Of a DNA stretch of 64,000 bases, positions 22,601 to 34,167 are shown piece by piece. This DNA is from Steromphala cineraria (Eukaryota; Mollusca; Gastropoda; Trochida; Trochidae): NCBI GenBank assembly GCA_916613615.1, contig OU744723.1, positions 60,892,239 through 60,956,238 on the forward strand. The letters are read 5' to 3'. How positions within the stretch are numbered: the first letter of the stretch is position 1; each line of letters starts with the position of its first letter. A program made the position numbers and the translations under genes. The notes under the pieces were generated by a model. It was not told the DNA's origin. It was given only the letters and a program-made list of their open reading frames with translations, and did no database searches.

Positions 22601-24996
22601 GTAATATAATCCAGACCCTACAATAAGATAAATTAAAAGCATAAACAAGTCTATTAGGAAACAAAAGATATTTTTAAAAATTTATTAAATCATTATTTGA
22701 TTAATATATTTCAAAATTTCCTTAATTTCCTTAACATCAAGACAGATTATAGTAAAAAACAGAATGCTTGAATTATTTATTTTTATATACAATGTAAATG
22801 TGTACCTGTTGTTGGCTCCACTGGCTGCTCAATAGGCACAGTGGCCTCTGCATCAGCCTCAATCACTGGCTTGATCTCAACTTCATCTTCTGTAATGATT
22901 TAGGAATAAATTTTACTCAAGCAATGATTGATTATCACTCGTTTCCTTTATTGACTCAATTAAAGCGGTTGTATAGTACTGTTAAATTCTTATTTCATAA
23001 GTATTACAATGTTCTACATAAAAGTGTTCGTATTTGTAATTGTAATTGTATATATGACTTATCATACTTTTATTTCTCTGTTAATTATACATCAAAATTT
23101 ACCTCCATATAGTCCAGTGTCAATACCGGCCTCAATGCCAACTATTTGGCAGTCCTGTATGGTGGATACTACCTGAAACAAAAGAAAGTTGTATTCAAAT
23201 TGTTTGATATATTGTTATCAAAATCATCATTTCCATGTGACCACTTGAACATTTTTTCAAACACTGTTCCATTACCCTCTTACAAACAAAATATTTATTG
23301 ATAAGGCATCAATTCATTAGGAGCAGTGTTTTCAATATATTTTTGTATATAATGTTGTTATTGTGTGATTATTAATTAACATCTATTGCATGTTTAACTT
23401 TTTACCTACTCATAAGTCATAAGATAAATCTTGGTTTAAATCCTGTATTATACTGATGTATCAAAGTGCATACCTTCTGCTCCAAGTCACGGGCAGGTGC
23501 AGGTCCACCCCCAGTCTTCTGTCCCTCTCTCCTCACCACACAGGCCTTTTTTTTCACCAGAGACCTAAAGGTGTATGTAGATTTACAGAATACACAATAT
23601 TGTACATTATTTTATGAATGTTTGAATGTTTCATGTGCTATGGTAGACATCCAATAATACATAATACATATTTACAAGTATTTTAACAAGTAAGACATAT
23701 ATTTTGTTGTCATTGTTAATATTCTGAATATTATATGTTGAGCTCCATTTCATACTGTATACCATTATTCGTTTAATTTCATACACGCGTTATTTGAATA
23801 CATTTATTTGCTTCAATTATGTGTTGTTTGTATCATTATAGAGTTGAAATATTTTTTCTGTAAACTTTGAGGTAAACTGTGTAAATAAGTTGGGAATTTT
23901 GTAATTCTTAAAGGGGTAGTAGCACGTTTTTTGAAAATTTTATATTGTCACTTCTTCGCCGATAATTTTACATTAATGATAAATATATTATTCTGATACT
24001 GCCAAATATATCATAACACAAACCAATCACCCATAATCAAGGAACAAATTTTAAAGATTCACATAAAGTCCATCGGCAGCCATTTTTGTGTGAACACCTT
24101 TAATTCATATTGTGTAGGAAAAAGGAATCGCATGGCTGAACTTACCATTATATTTTGGATTTATTACTTCATTTAGTTTTGATATATTGTCTTTCAAATG
24201 GCACCATTTATTTTCCTTTTCCTGACATCAGCTTATATTACCCCTTAAAACGTGCTACTGTCCCTTTTTTGAAAATTTATTATTTTATTAAAAGAGTATT
24301 TACATCATTATTAATTATTTCAATTATTAAATTGAACAATAATAGCCCAATACTATCTACACAGTAAGAATTAATCAGTTCATGTTAAAGGGAATTTGTA
24401 TATTTAAATTATATTAAACTATTATCAATATTTCATTGTTTTACCTGTAGTCTTGCCATTTTTTCCTTATTTCTTCTGGTGTTCGGTTTGATGCACAGGA
24501 TGCGTTTATTCTGTAATCATGATTCAATGTGTTATGTTTGTAGAGTTTTAAAACAAATAATATACAAGATATAAAATCTAAAAATTCAATTGAAATAATA
24601 TAATAAAACCTCCTGCTAATTTGTTTAATTTATGGTATTATTTTCATTATTGCAAAAATAATTAATGAACTTGCCGATCCCATAAATAGATAGTTTCAAT
24701 TTTTTTCAAATAAACACAAGAAAAGATATTAGGTTAAGCTGAATATTATTCATATTATGAACGCTTCCCCTCATATTATTCGCATATTTTAGTGGGAAAA
24801 AAATCAAAAGTAAATAAATAAATTACCGATCTGTTATGTCTCACTACACTTTCTTTTTTTCTTGGTGGGTAACAGTTGATGAAAATGACGAGAAGAGCAA
24901 TTCTCCGTGCACTTTGACCTCGTCGGCCAGGATGTCCATCTCCTGCACGGAGAAATTGCTCTTCCTACACCGCTTGCTTGTTGACTGAGAGGCCAT
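19683..24996 (-). CDS. Myb/SANT-like protein of the Harbinger element (NAIF1-like)
   Basis: Eight minus-strand exons keep one frame: 24996-24848, 24510-24445, 23564-23474, 23172-23103, 22889-22806, 20296-20237, 20116-20063 and 19873-19683 (TAG/TAA stop end). All junctions fit GT-AG. This gives 254 residues from MASQSTSKRCRK, or 295 if the ATG at 25119 is used. The N-terminal KSNFSVQEMDILADEVKVHG and NRTPEEIRKKWQDYR are the Myb/SANT-like DNA-binding domain. An acidic middle and a helical C-terminus (FLQLELQKMEMVQRHHEEKV) follow. In Harbinger elements this partner protein binds the ends and carries the transposase into the nucleus. The domain is shortened between HQEKKKV and INASCA, where a Trp is usual. 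The gene is intact although its transposase is broken. Confidence 0.8.
20432..22565. repeat. 434-bp tandem array rich in TGACCTTGACC motifs
   Basis: In intron 5 of the Myb-like gene. The anchor AACTCATATCTCATGACCTT starts at 20782, 21216, 21650 and 22086, a period of 434-436 bases, about four copies with a divergent fifth at the left. Copies 1 and 3 share variants (GTGATCTTGGCC, AAAATTAAGC) that copy 2 lacks (GTGACCTTGACC, AAAATAAAGC), so an alternating order is seen. Units contain TGACCTTGACCTTTGAC, two AGGTCA half-sites head to tail on the other strand. The right edge is GC-rich (GCGGCGGCGGCGGCGATGG). A single related unit is at 48100-48400. Confidence 0.85.
23912..24265. mobile_element. 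TTAA-type MITE, family 2, copy 1
   Basis: 354 bp with ends AGGGGTAGTAGCACG and, inverted, AGGGACAGTAGCACG. The left flank is TTAA (23908-23911); the right flank has become TTTT. It is the reverse complement of the element at 33809-34163. It sits in intron 2 of the Myb-like gene, so it inserted within the Harbinger element. Confidence 0.8.
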
Positions 24997-25286
24997 TATC
25001 GGACGCTTCAATCCGTCGTCTGCTAGGCAGTGTGCGAGCACCTTGCGTGCCTTGATAGGGGAGCTTACTCTCGTTCCGTAACTAACGGTAACTAAGGAGT
25101 GGTTTTTCAATTTTGGCACAGAAGAGTTCTCTTGTAGCGCTAAGGGCGATCGTTAATAAATTCTGCTAAGGGTGGCGTAAGGGCGTTTTGTGAAATCAGT
25201 GTAACTTTTTCTTAAGGGTACCCTTAGCGTCCTCGTAAATACTAAGGGCGCCCTTAGTAAAGGGGGCTTTGTGAAAGTGGGCCCAG

Positions 25287-25402
25287 GGTCCCCTTTCACA
25301 AAGCAACCTTTACTAAGGTTAACCTTAACTCCCATACTTTAACATTGCACTAAGGTTAACTTAAGGACTTATGGTCACCTAAGAGCTTTGTGAAAGAAGG
25401 CC
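25287..25402. mobile_element. 116-bp Harbinger-related MITE
   Basis: Ends GGTCCCCTTTCACAAAGC and, inverted, GGCCTTCTTTCACAAAGC match the terminal repeats of the adjacent large element. Inside is another CTAAGGTTAAC inverted pair. CAG (25284-25286) flanks the left and CTG (25403-25405) the right. A non-autonomous relative presumably moved by the same transposase. Confidence 0.85.
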
Positions 25403-25405
25403 CTG

Positions 25406-25620
25406 GTCTTTCCAATCAGTTTGGCCTCCTCCTCTGTGTCTCGCCTCCAGCTGTTTCTGGGCCTTCCTCTTTTTCTTTTTCCCTGTGGGTTCCATGTCAG
25501 TACTTGGCGGGTGATGCTGGATGGAGCCTTCCTGAGAGTGTGACCGATCCAGCTCCATTTCCTCTTCAACATCTGTGAAGTGACTGAGTCTTGCCCTGCC
25601 TTTCGCCATAGGTGAACAAC
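25406..25620 (-). mobile_element. LINE C-terminal region, proximal part
   Basis: Minus-strand frame KWSWIGHTLRKAPSSITRQV then GKRKRGRPRNSWRR is the conserved end of CR1/RTE-class LINE polyproteins. The frame reads EEEAKLIGKT up to the insertion and resumes as WMEIEEL at 16495. It is 5' truncated near 25620. Confidence 0.75.
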
Positions 25621-26334
25621 AAGTGTTTTTTGGTATAACTCGGATTTACGAAACCTTACTTAAAAGCTTACCAGGTTAGGTTGACACTGGAAACGATTGA
25701 GTATTATTTGTAAAACGTAACAGTTATGATTTTATGATTAGAATGAGTGTGTCAATCACTCTTGGTAAGGTTATGTTGGAAAAAAACAAATACTATGCAA
25801 AATGTTTTAGAATCGTGTATGCTGCGTTCAATCAATACTGTTTCTGTACTATATGTTACGCTTGTGTTTACACACAGAGTGATATTTATTTCTTATCTTG
25901 TTATATTCTTGAAGCGATCTCTTATCGCTCAGATTTTAATCTTCTACATTCCTTATCAAACCAATTGCTAGTACATGTTCCAGTGTTTACCCTACGTCTT
26001 AAATCGTTATAAAAGATTTTTGGTTTGGTGAATGTCAACTTGGTGACATTTCTATTGTATATTTTATTACCTAATGTTTGTTGCATAGTTTTGGCACACC
26101 AACCATGGGTAATGTTGCTTACAACAGTATAATTGCGACTTCAGTTGTAATTTTTTTAATAAAGGCAATAGGGAGAAATAATTCATCAAAACATCTTATC
26201 TAAATGTTGTTTCTTTTATATTTAGTCAATTTATACTAGTATTGCCAAAGCAATACATTTTAGGTATAAGTGAAGGTGTTCAACACTTTTTTGATAGTCA
26301 CTAAGCACGCTTATATCTCTCTAGGTCCGACTCC
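25621..26334. other. Spacer, nothing recognised
   Basis: AT-rich. Two overlapping plus-strand frames (25734-26012) are hydrophobic by composition only. Confidence 0.4.
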
Positions 26335-26860
26335 TTTAGACTGACAAGAATTTGTCCTTCCCATTGTTCACAAACATATACTCGTCGATCGTATTACCAT
26401 GTCGAATAGATCATCTCGTTCTTCTTGAAATTCCTGGCGAGCTTGGAAAAATGATTCCTGTGTTTCGTGAGATCTTCGTCCATATACACATGGTCTTTTT
26501 TCCCTTCGAGTTTGAACTTCTTCATGACCCTGTTTCTATCCCACAAAGGATATCAGTAATAAAAATTAAAAACGTTCATCAAAATTCGTCGATATCCTCA
26601 TCTTCCTTTCTCCAGTTCGGCTCCTTGATCCAAGTTATTCTCAAGGAGTTCCTCCGACTGTACTGATCTAACTTGTCGATATTAAGGTGCAGTTCTTCCT
26701 TCCTCTCTGTGTTGAGAGGGGCCACGATGTCCTGGATAATGTCTTTCATTGCCTCCTTGGCCAGAGACACAAAGGATTTCCTGAACCGGCAGCATGAGTG
26801 CATTACATCTATTGAAGCTTCGTTGATGAAATTAAACCGTGTGGACGGAAAGGAGTGATA
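26335..26860 (-). mobile_element. LINE ORF1-like fragment
   Basis: Minus-strand frames give DKLDQYSRRNSLRITWIKEP (26579-26803) and then, after a frame change, MKKFKLEGKKDHVYMDEDL and FSKLARNFKKNEMIYSTW. This is the order of the RNA-binding core and C-terminal domain of the ORF1 protein of several non-LTR retrotransposons. Broken by stops and a frameshift. Confidence 0.7.
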
Positions 26861-26944
26861 TGTGTTCTGGTCGACTAGACCTGTCCCACTTTATTGTTCT
26901 TTATGGGTCGCCATCTTGGATTGCGTTGCAGTGGCGTAGAAACG

Positions 26945-27000
26945 GTTTGATTTTTTTTTGGAAAGAGCGCGGGGTTGCCTTTCCAAAAAAAAAATCAAAG
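26945..27000. repeat. Perfect-stem hairpin with A/T tract
   Basis: TTTGATTTTTTTTTGGAAAG pairs with CTTTCCAAAAAAAAAATCAA around an 11-base GC-rich loop (CGCGGGGTTGC type). Stem about 22 bp. A G-run follows at 27021-27030. Confidence 0.75.
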
Positions 27001-27562
27001 AATGATGTTTGTGAGAGCAGGGGGGGGGGGGCAGATAATGGTTTATATTATACCTGAGTGGGAGTGGGAGCAGGGCCCGGAGTTTTATTTTGTAAGCCCG
27101 GGGTTTGCTAATTGATATGACCACTAGTACAAACTCCTTGAATAGTGAGAATTATATTTCATAGCTTTGGTGACCCTATGGGGATCCATATAAGCCACAA
27201 CCTACATGAAAATAGCATCTGAAGCCTGATGAGCTACAGAGCCAATCTCTCTATTTGTTAAAGTTCTCTTATATTGTGTTACAAAGCATTTTTCACACCT
27301 GTCTTGTTATATTACAATTAATTGTTAATGTTATTTAAACATTTTCCCTGTATATTAGGTTGATACTTCAAAAGTTAAAATGTTTGACTGTTCAGTAAAG
27401 CGTTTTGGAGAAATATTTGGTAACACGATATCTAGAATGCATTTTAATTGCAATTTTGTTTTAGTACGAAAGGTCTTTTCTAACATCATTGTAATATATT
27501 CGTAAATATAATACCTTATCTACATGGAAATCTTATCACGACTTTGACCACTTACGTGCTTT
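27001..27562. other. Spacer upstream of gene C
   Basis: Contains one copy of the CATAGCTTTGGTGACCCTATG word (about 27160-27182) that recurs at 40826, 41626 and 41728. No gene seen. Confidence 0.4.
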
Positions 27563-27629
27563 TGCAGCTGTTGAATTTCGATGACACATATTATTATCTT
27601 CTTGACAACAAGACATATTCTTATGCAAG
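27563..27629 (+). promoter_or_regulatory. Decayed shared promoter module, C1q gene C
   Basis: TTTTGCAGCTGTTGAATTTC and GATGACACATATTATTA parallel the gene A and B modules. The E-box CAGCTG is kept; the GTGACCTAT word has diverged. Position relative to the ATG is alike. Confidence 0.4.
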
Positions 27630-28530
27630 ATGGACGACTATGCACTGATCGTCTTTGTATTTGTAATATTTATTCACTTCTCATCCAGCAGTAATGTTGA
27701 GACACCTGATGAAAGCCTGAAAGGACATGTTCAGAAACTAGACGAGATGTTAGCTGAAATGCAGTCTCACTCTCAAGCTCAAGAACAGAAGTACTCGGCA
27801 GTTTTATCTAGCTTACTTTCTCAGCTGACTCAAACCACAGATCAACTTGAAGATCTGAAAGCAAGTCATAATGAAACGATTCAATCCTCTGAAAAGAGAG
27901 AGGCAGAGTTATCCGAACTGTGGGCAAGCCACAATGAAACCATCCAAAAGCTGGAAGAAAAAGATGCCAAGTTTTCTGAACTCTCGGCGCGTTATAATGA
28001 AACCGTTTTGAAGCTAGAATCAACTGTCATAAAACTTGCAGAAAAGGATGCAGAGATATCAAAACTTTGGGCTAGTCATAACGGAACTGTTCTAAACCTG
28101 GAATCAACTAGTCTAAAGCTGAACGAAACGAATGCAGATTTATCCAAACTATGGGCTAGTCATAACGGAACTGTTCTAAACCTGGAATCAACTAGTCTAA
28201 AGCTGAAAGAAACTAATGCAGAGTTATCCAAACTATGGGCTAGTCATAACGGAACTGTTCTAAACCTGGAATCAACTAGTCTAAAGCTGAAAGAAACTAA
28301 TGCAGAATTGTCAAAGCTATGGGCAAGTCACAATGAAACCGCACCGGAGACGGAATTAACTAGTCTAAAGCTAAAGACCGAAGATGAAGAATTATCCAAG
28401 TTATGGGCCAGTTATAATGCAACAGTTCTGGATTTGAATGAACTTCGAGCCAAACACAACGATGTTGTTGTAGAGTTGGAGGGAACTAAATCCAAGTTTG
28501 AGAACTTTGAAAATCGTCCTAATCCCAATG
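27630..28530 (+). CDS. C1q gene C, exon 1: signal peptide and repeat coiled coil
   Basis: Starts at ATG 27630 and ends at donor CCCAATG|GTAAGT in phase 1, giving 300 codons plus one base. The signal peptide (ALIVFVFVIFIHFSSSS) leads into NVETPDESLKGHVQKLDEML and a coil of about 270 residues. The coil includes three and a half near-identical 84-bp, 28-residue repeats (SKLWASHNGTVLNLESTSLK then LKETNAEL). Eight N-x-T sequons sit one per repeat. The exon is open and intact. The matching C1q exon is 11.7 kb downstream at 40270, behind a 10.8-kb insertion and a nonsense codon, so the gene as a whole may be dead or give a truncated product. Confidence 0.8.
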
Positions 28531-29099
28531 GTAAGTCAAAGGCAAACTATGACATCAAATACATAATATTTCATATTATTCATTGAACAGTTTTAAATCA
28601 AGAGGTTTTGCTCGTTTGAATAATATTACAGCCAATAGAGCGGGTTCAAAAAGTAGTGACATGTTTTTAAAATGCATATAAATACACAAGGTTAATAATC
28701 TATACAATAATCCTGTTCCAGAGTAAAACGTATTATCTGACAGTACTAGTCCACTTAATAGAAGCATGAAATTAAGCCAACTCGGCGATTGGCGCTCTGA
28801 ACCATCACCTTTGGGCTATCTATTGGCAGCCGAGTTGCCCTGATATTGTTAGCACATACAGTAGTGTGAAATAGTTCCTATACCCCTCACGCGTGTGACA
28901 CGGGTGGTCACACCAGTCACTCACGCGTTGGCCATGCCAGACGATGCGTGTGTAACCAGTGAGCAACCAGTGTCTGACGGGTTGGCCACCAGTGGCTCAC
29001 GCGTGGTCGACCTTAACGGATAACCGAGTCTCTGGTCATCCAAGTGAGGAGTTACTTCCCTTCAATAAGAGAAGTTATTAGTCAGTTGGATATAGTGGA

Positions 29100-31250
29100 A
29101 ATATCCCCTCCCGAAATGTTGAAATCAAATGATGCAATGGGTAGTATGACGATTTTATTAAATGTTGACTTTGGTGACAATGATGATTTTGGTGATATGT
29201 TCATTTTGTGAAATATTGACTTTGGTGATATGTTGTTTTGGAAAATGTTGACTTCACATATATTGATTTTGTTGACTTAGAAAAATGTTGACTTTGGTGA
29301 AATGATTATTTGGTGAAATGTTGACTGAAGAAGATCTTTTGATATTGGTGGCATGTCGATTATGTGAAATGTTGACTTTGATGAGAGGTTAATTTTGTGA
29401 AATATTGTTTTTGGTGATATGTTGGTTTTGTGAAAAGTTGACTTAGAAGATCTATAGACTTTGGTGAAATGTTGACTTAGGAAGATCTGTAGAGTAGTGG
29501 GATTAATTGATTATGTTGACTTTGGTGAAATGTTGATTTGATGAAATGTTAACTTAGGAAGATATATTGACTTTGATGATAAGTAAATTATGTGAAATGT
29601 TGACTCAAATGATGCAATGGGTAGTATGACGATTTTATTAAATGTTGACTTTGGTGACAATGATGATTTTGGTGATATGTTCATTTTGTGAAATATTGAC
29701 TTTGGTGATATGTTGTTTTGGAAAATGTTGACTTCACATATATTGATTTTGTTGACTTAGAAAAATGTTGACTTTGGTGAAATGTTGACTGAAGAAGATC
29801 TTTTGATATTGGTGGCATGTCGATTATGTGAAATGTTGACTTTGATGAGAGGTTAATTTTGTGAAATATTGTTTTTGGTGATATGTTGATTTTGTGAAAA
29901 GTTGACTTAGAAGATCTATAGACTTTGGTGAAATGTTGACTTAGGAAGATCTGTAGAGTAGTGGGATTAATTGATTATGTTGACTTTGGTGAAATGTTGA
30001 TTTGATGAAATGTTAACTAAGGAAGATATATTGACTTTGATGATAAATAAATTATGTGAAATGTTGACTTTGGTAATATGTTCGACTCATTTAATAAAAT
30101 ATTGTCTGTGGTGATTTGTTAATTTTGTGAAATATTGACTTTGGTAAGTTGGTTTTGTGAAATATTGACTTTAGAGATATTGGTTTTGTGAAATATTGAA
30201 ATTGATTGCAAGTTGAATTTGTGAAATGTTGATTTAGGAAGATCTTTGGACTTTGGTGATACTTTGATTATGTCAGCTTTGGTGAAATATTGACTTAGGA
30301 AGATCCATAGACTTTGGTAATTCGCAACTTAGGTGACATTTTGACTTTGGTGAAATGTTTTTTTGTAAAATGTTGACTTTGGTGATGTGTTCATTTTATG
30401 AAAGAGTGTCTTTAGCGATATGTCGATCTTTTAAATATTGACTTAGGTTTTATTTTGTGAAATGTTCGCGTTTTAACGTTAAAAGATATAATGGTTTTGA
30501 TGAAATAATGATTTGGTGAATGTTTGAATAAAAATCTATTGACTTTAGTGATATGTAAATCATGTCGACTTTGGTGAAATATTTTTTTTTTAAATGTTGA
30601 CTTAGGAAAATCTTTAGACTTTAGTAAAACGTAGCTTATGTTGACTTTGGTGAAATGTTGATTTGGTGAAATATTGAGTTTAGAATATCTATAGATTTTG
30701 GTATAATGTGGTGATATGTTATTTTTGTTAAATGATGACTTTGGTAATTTGCTATTTTTATGAAATATTGTCTTTGGAAATATTGATATTGGTGAAAGGT
30801 TGAATAAAGAAGATCTATTGACTTTAATGATATGTTAATTTTATGAAATATTGTACATTTGAAATGCTAAGTATATCAAGTTTGTGTTGTGAATTCATTA
30901 CCTATTATTTATTTATAATTGTATTAACATCTGGTGAAACATAACTTGGATTAGAATTCGGCTTTGGGGAAATATTGACTTTGAAAAGCTAAGGATATAA
31001 AAACATTTTGCTAATATGTTACGTTTGAATCATTAATGATTTGAAATATCAAAGTTAGAAAGACAGGAAATATTTTCGTTATGCTGTTATGATTACTTTT
31101 GTAATATTTTGGTTTTGTGAACTTTGAACATGTGTTGTTGTGGTTTGTTGACTTTGGGAAATTGTGATTTGTCTTCATGGTGAAAAATAGTCTTCGACTT
31201 ATTCAATCTTTCGATTTTGAAATTGTTGACATTGAAAGATATATTTAGCT
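29100..31250. repeat. Left arm minisatellite
   Basis: Degenerate short units GAAATGTTGACTTTGGTGA fill the arm. A segment of 480 bases starting CAAATGATGCAATGGGTAGT at 29126 is repeated almost exactly at 29606, with only small gaps. The right arm (38330-39360) is its reverse complement but shorter and more diverged. Confidence 0.85.
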
Positions 31251-32989
31251 AAATACTGACGAGAGTCGCACGTATTTAGTGTTCATAACAGGCAGTAATC
31301 GGTGGGCTTTGATAGGAATGAATGGTCCGTTGAAATGGCTGATACAAGGTTTGGAAAATAAAGAAATCTTTAAGATAACGGGTTGTTTGAAGTTTACACA
31401 GAAATGATCTTATGTCATAACATACACATCGTTCATTTAAGCAACACGGTATTCATGTAACTTAACAGTAATATCCTGTGTATTCGATTCAGTGATGTAG
31501 TTTGATGTAATAATCACATCGTCATCAAATGAATTCAGTCTCTCTTGACCCATCGTCAATAAAAGCAGAATCTAGAATTACCTACGGATTTGATCCTCAC
31601 GCAAATAAACAAGTAATCAGATTCTAGAACTGTAATCATTATCAAATAGATTGACCTTGAAATAACACTATCTAATTATTCACATGTACATACGCTACCG
31701 ACTGAAGCGTAGCAATAAGACCAAACATGTGTAAATGCTTCCATTGGCCAATATTTTTCATGTAGCCACGCCCTTGTTTATTACTGATTGAATCACCCGC
31801 TATTCCATGCTTCTCATTTGCGTTTATTATTATTATTTCAACTGCAATCTAAAATTATTATTCAAAATATATTTCAGTATTTAAAACAAATCATCATGAT
31901 GGTTATTTTAACTTGCGTATGTTAATAATTGTAACATTTTACATGTACATATGCCATATTCTGTTTTGTTTACAAATATGGTTTATTTTCTTGCTACATA
32001 TGTTTTTTGGTTCAAACCGTTATAATATATCAACTGGTCAAAGAGATTTCTTCTTTTTACGTTTTGTCTCACATCGTATGGAAACACAAAATAAATATTT
32101 TACATCATATTCAAAATTTAAAAGGCCCAAAATTATATCAATTTGACTACAATAAATCAATCTTACTAAGTTGTGAAGTGACAGGACTTGCTCAACAGAA
32201 AAGTAGACCACGCCCATCATGTGTGAACAAATCAAGATACATGCTATTAGTGAATGTGTATTCATACATCAATATACTATAGAAAGATAAGTCCCTAGAA
32301 ATTAACAACATCAATGGTGTTATTTACCAAATAACGTCTCTGTGTTCTCTGTTTAATATCCTTATTCACACCTGTTCACACCCGACTGAACACAATGAAA
32401 CAATAAAACAATCTGAACTTTACGGTAGACTAGACAGCTTAATCCTTTCATCCCAGTCGGGGTATGAGGGTACTGTGAGCTAATAAGTGTCGTTAGAGTG
32501 GACTGTTACGTCGACAAGGGGCCCAGTCGTTGAGCCGTGAAGCATATCCAGGGCTGACTGAATTCAACTTTCTGAAAAAGGTCAATTTTGGAAGATATAC
32601 ATGTAACTTCAACTCAAACATGATATCGTGTCTGTGAAAGAAATAGATTTTGGTGGAATATCATCTTTGACGAAACAGGACTTATGAAATGTGAAGTTTG
32701 AAAAAGATCATTTTCTTAATTGTTGAAAGTTTAGTTTTAAGAAATTAAAATTATTGAAATGCTAAATTCAATAGACTTCAGCAAAATAATCACTTTGAAT
32801 ACATGATAATTTAGTGGAATATTACTTTCGGAAGATAATATACGTTTTATGAAATTCTAACATTGAGAAGCCATGCCTAATGTTAACATTTAAAAAAGTG
32901 TTTTATGTTCACGATAATGTAGTGTTAGATACGTTTGCGCTCCATAGTCTAATAAGCCCAGTTAATTGATGTTTGAAGAACGGGCAGGA

Positions 32990-33095
32990 AATTGTGTCAC
33001 GGGCCTGCTGGTAAATGCATATTTACTTCTTAATCCCTCGACATGCTTTTTATGAGACTTTAATAAACAATCTGTCTGTCTGCTTCACGGCCCAA
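32990..33095 (+). mobile_element. LINE 3' tail relic
   Basis: TGAGACTTTAATAAACAATC followed by TGTCTGTCTGC is a polyadenylation-like end with a TCTG tail. The same tail is at 37857-37898. Interior of the foldback element. Confidence 0.55.
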
Positions 33096-33808
33096 CACCA
33101 GGACCCTATCTAAGGGTAAATGCCCGGTCAGGCGACACTATTTAGCGCTGAACAATGCTCATCTCCCTAGACGGGATTGACGCAAACTTTATAGTCTTGT
33201 AAAGTACCATCAAGTTCTGTATGTGTTGCTGTTTTATCGAGATCAATCAATCAGTGTAAATATTGATAATGTACAAGATAGATGTTATCTGCCCTTTCTG
33301 GTAATAATTGGCAGTATTGATGTTCCTGTCAAAGACGATTAATTGACATATGCATTAATTGAGTTGTCAACATATAGTTTATATAGTTTATATGCATATA
33401 CACCAATTAGTAAAACATATCTTAAATCCTGTTTGTGTTTTAATGTTACATTCAATATAGAGTATCGTACTCATTTTTTGGATGAACCACTAAAGGGTTG
33501 CTAATTGTAGAATAGTTTCACCTCTTTGAAAGATATATAACAACACCAACAAATTGCATGACATCTTCAATTATAATTTGACATACATGAATTTGCATTT
33601 CTTCATACATCAGATAACAGTTACGGAAAAGTGATATGTGATGAGCGAGATCTCCTATTCTGGTGAGCAAGTTCCGTCACTTCACTGCCAAAAAGATTTT
33701 TTTTTTGAAGTTCAATCGATGTAATGACTTCATCCTGTATCAGTTCTGGATATGATATAAATATGTCTATTGTAATCATACTATCAAATGCCATACGATG
33801 TCCATTAA

Positions 33809-34163
33809 AGGGACAGTAGCATGTTCTTAGGGGGAATAGAAGGTGATGTCAGGAAAATGAAAATTAATTGGCCAATTGAAAGTCAATGTATTGAAACTAA
33901 ATGGAGCAGTAATAATTCAAATATATAACATAAAGTTTAGCCATGCAATTTCTGTTTCTTACACAAAATGAATTAAAGGTGTTCACATGAAATGGCTGCC
34001 AATGGATTTTATGTGAATCTTCATATTTTGTTCTCTGACTATGGATGATTGGCTTGTGTAATGAGATTTTTGACACCGTCAAAATAATACGTTTAGCATT
34101 AACTTACAATTATCAGTGAACATTTTGAAATATAGAATTATCAAAAAACGTGCTACTGCCCCT
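33809..34163. mobile_element. TTAA-type MITE, family 2, copy 2
   Basis: 355 bp, ends AGGGACAGTAGCATG and, inverted, AGGGGCAGTAGCACG; flanks TTAA (33805-33808) and TTAC (34164-34167). Reverse complement of the copy at 23912-24265, with shared inner words such as TTCATGTGAACACC-like and GGCTGCC(A/G)ATGG. Confidence 0.8.
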
Positions 34164-34167
34164 TTAC

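Larger units (their letters stand above)
16496..25283. mobile_element. PIF/Harbinger-type DNA transposon, 8.8 kb
   Basis: Terminal inverted repeats: GGCCCGGTTTCACAGAGCCC at the left; the right end, read inverted, is GGCCCACTTTCACAAAGCCC, followed in both by CCTT(A/T)ACTAAGG. CAG triplets flank both sides (16493-16495 and 25284-25286). Inside are a Harbinger transposase on the plus strand and a Myb/SANT-like gene on the minus strand, convergent, the standard two-gene layout of the superfamily. The element is longer than most because of introns and a 2-kb tandem array. The transposase is broken in its first exon, so the copy is probably not autonomous. Confidence 0.9.
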
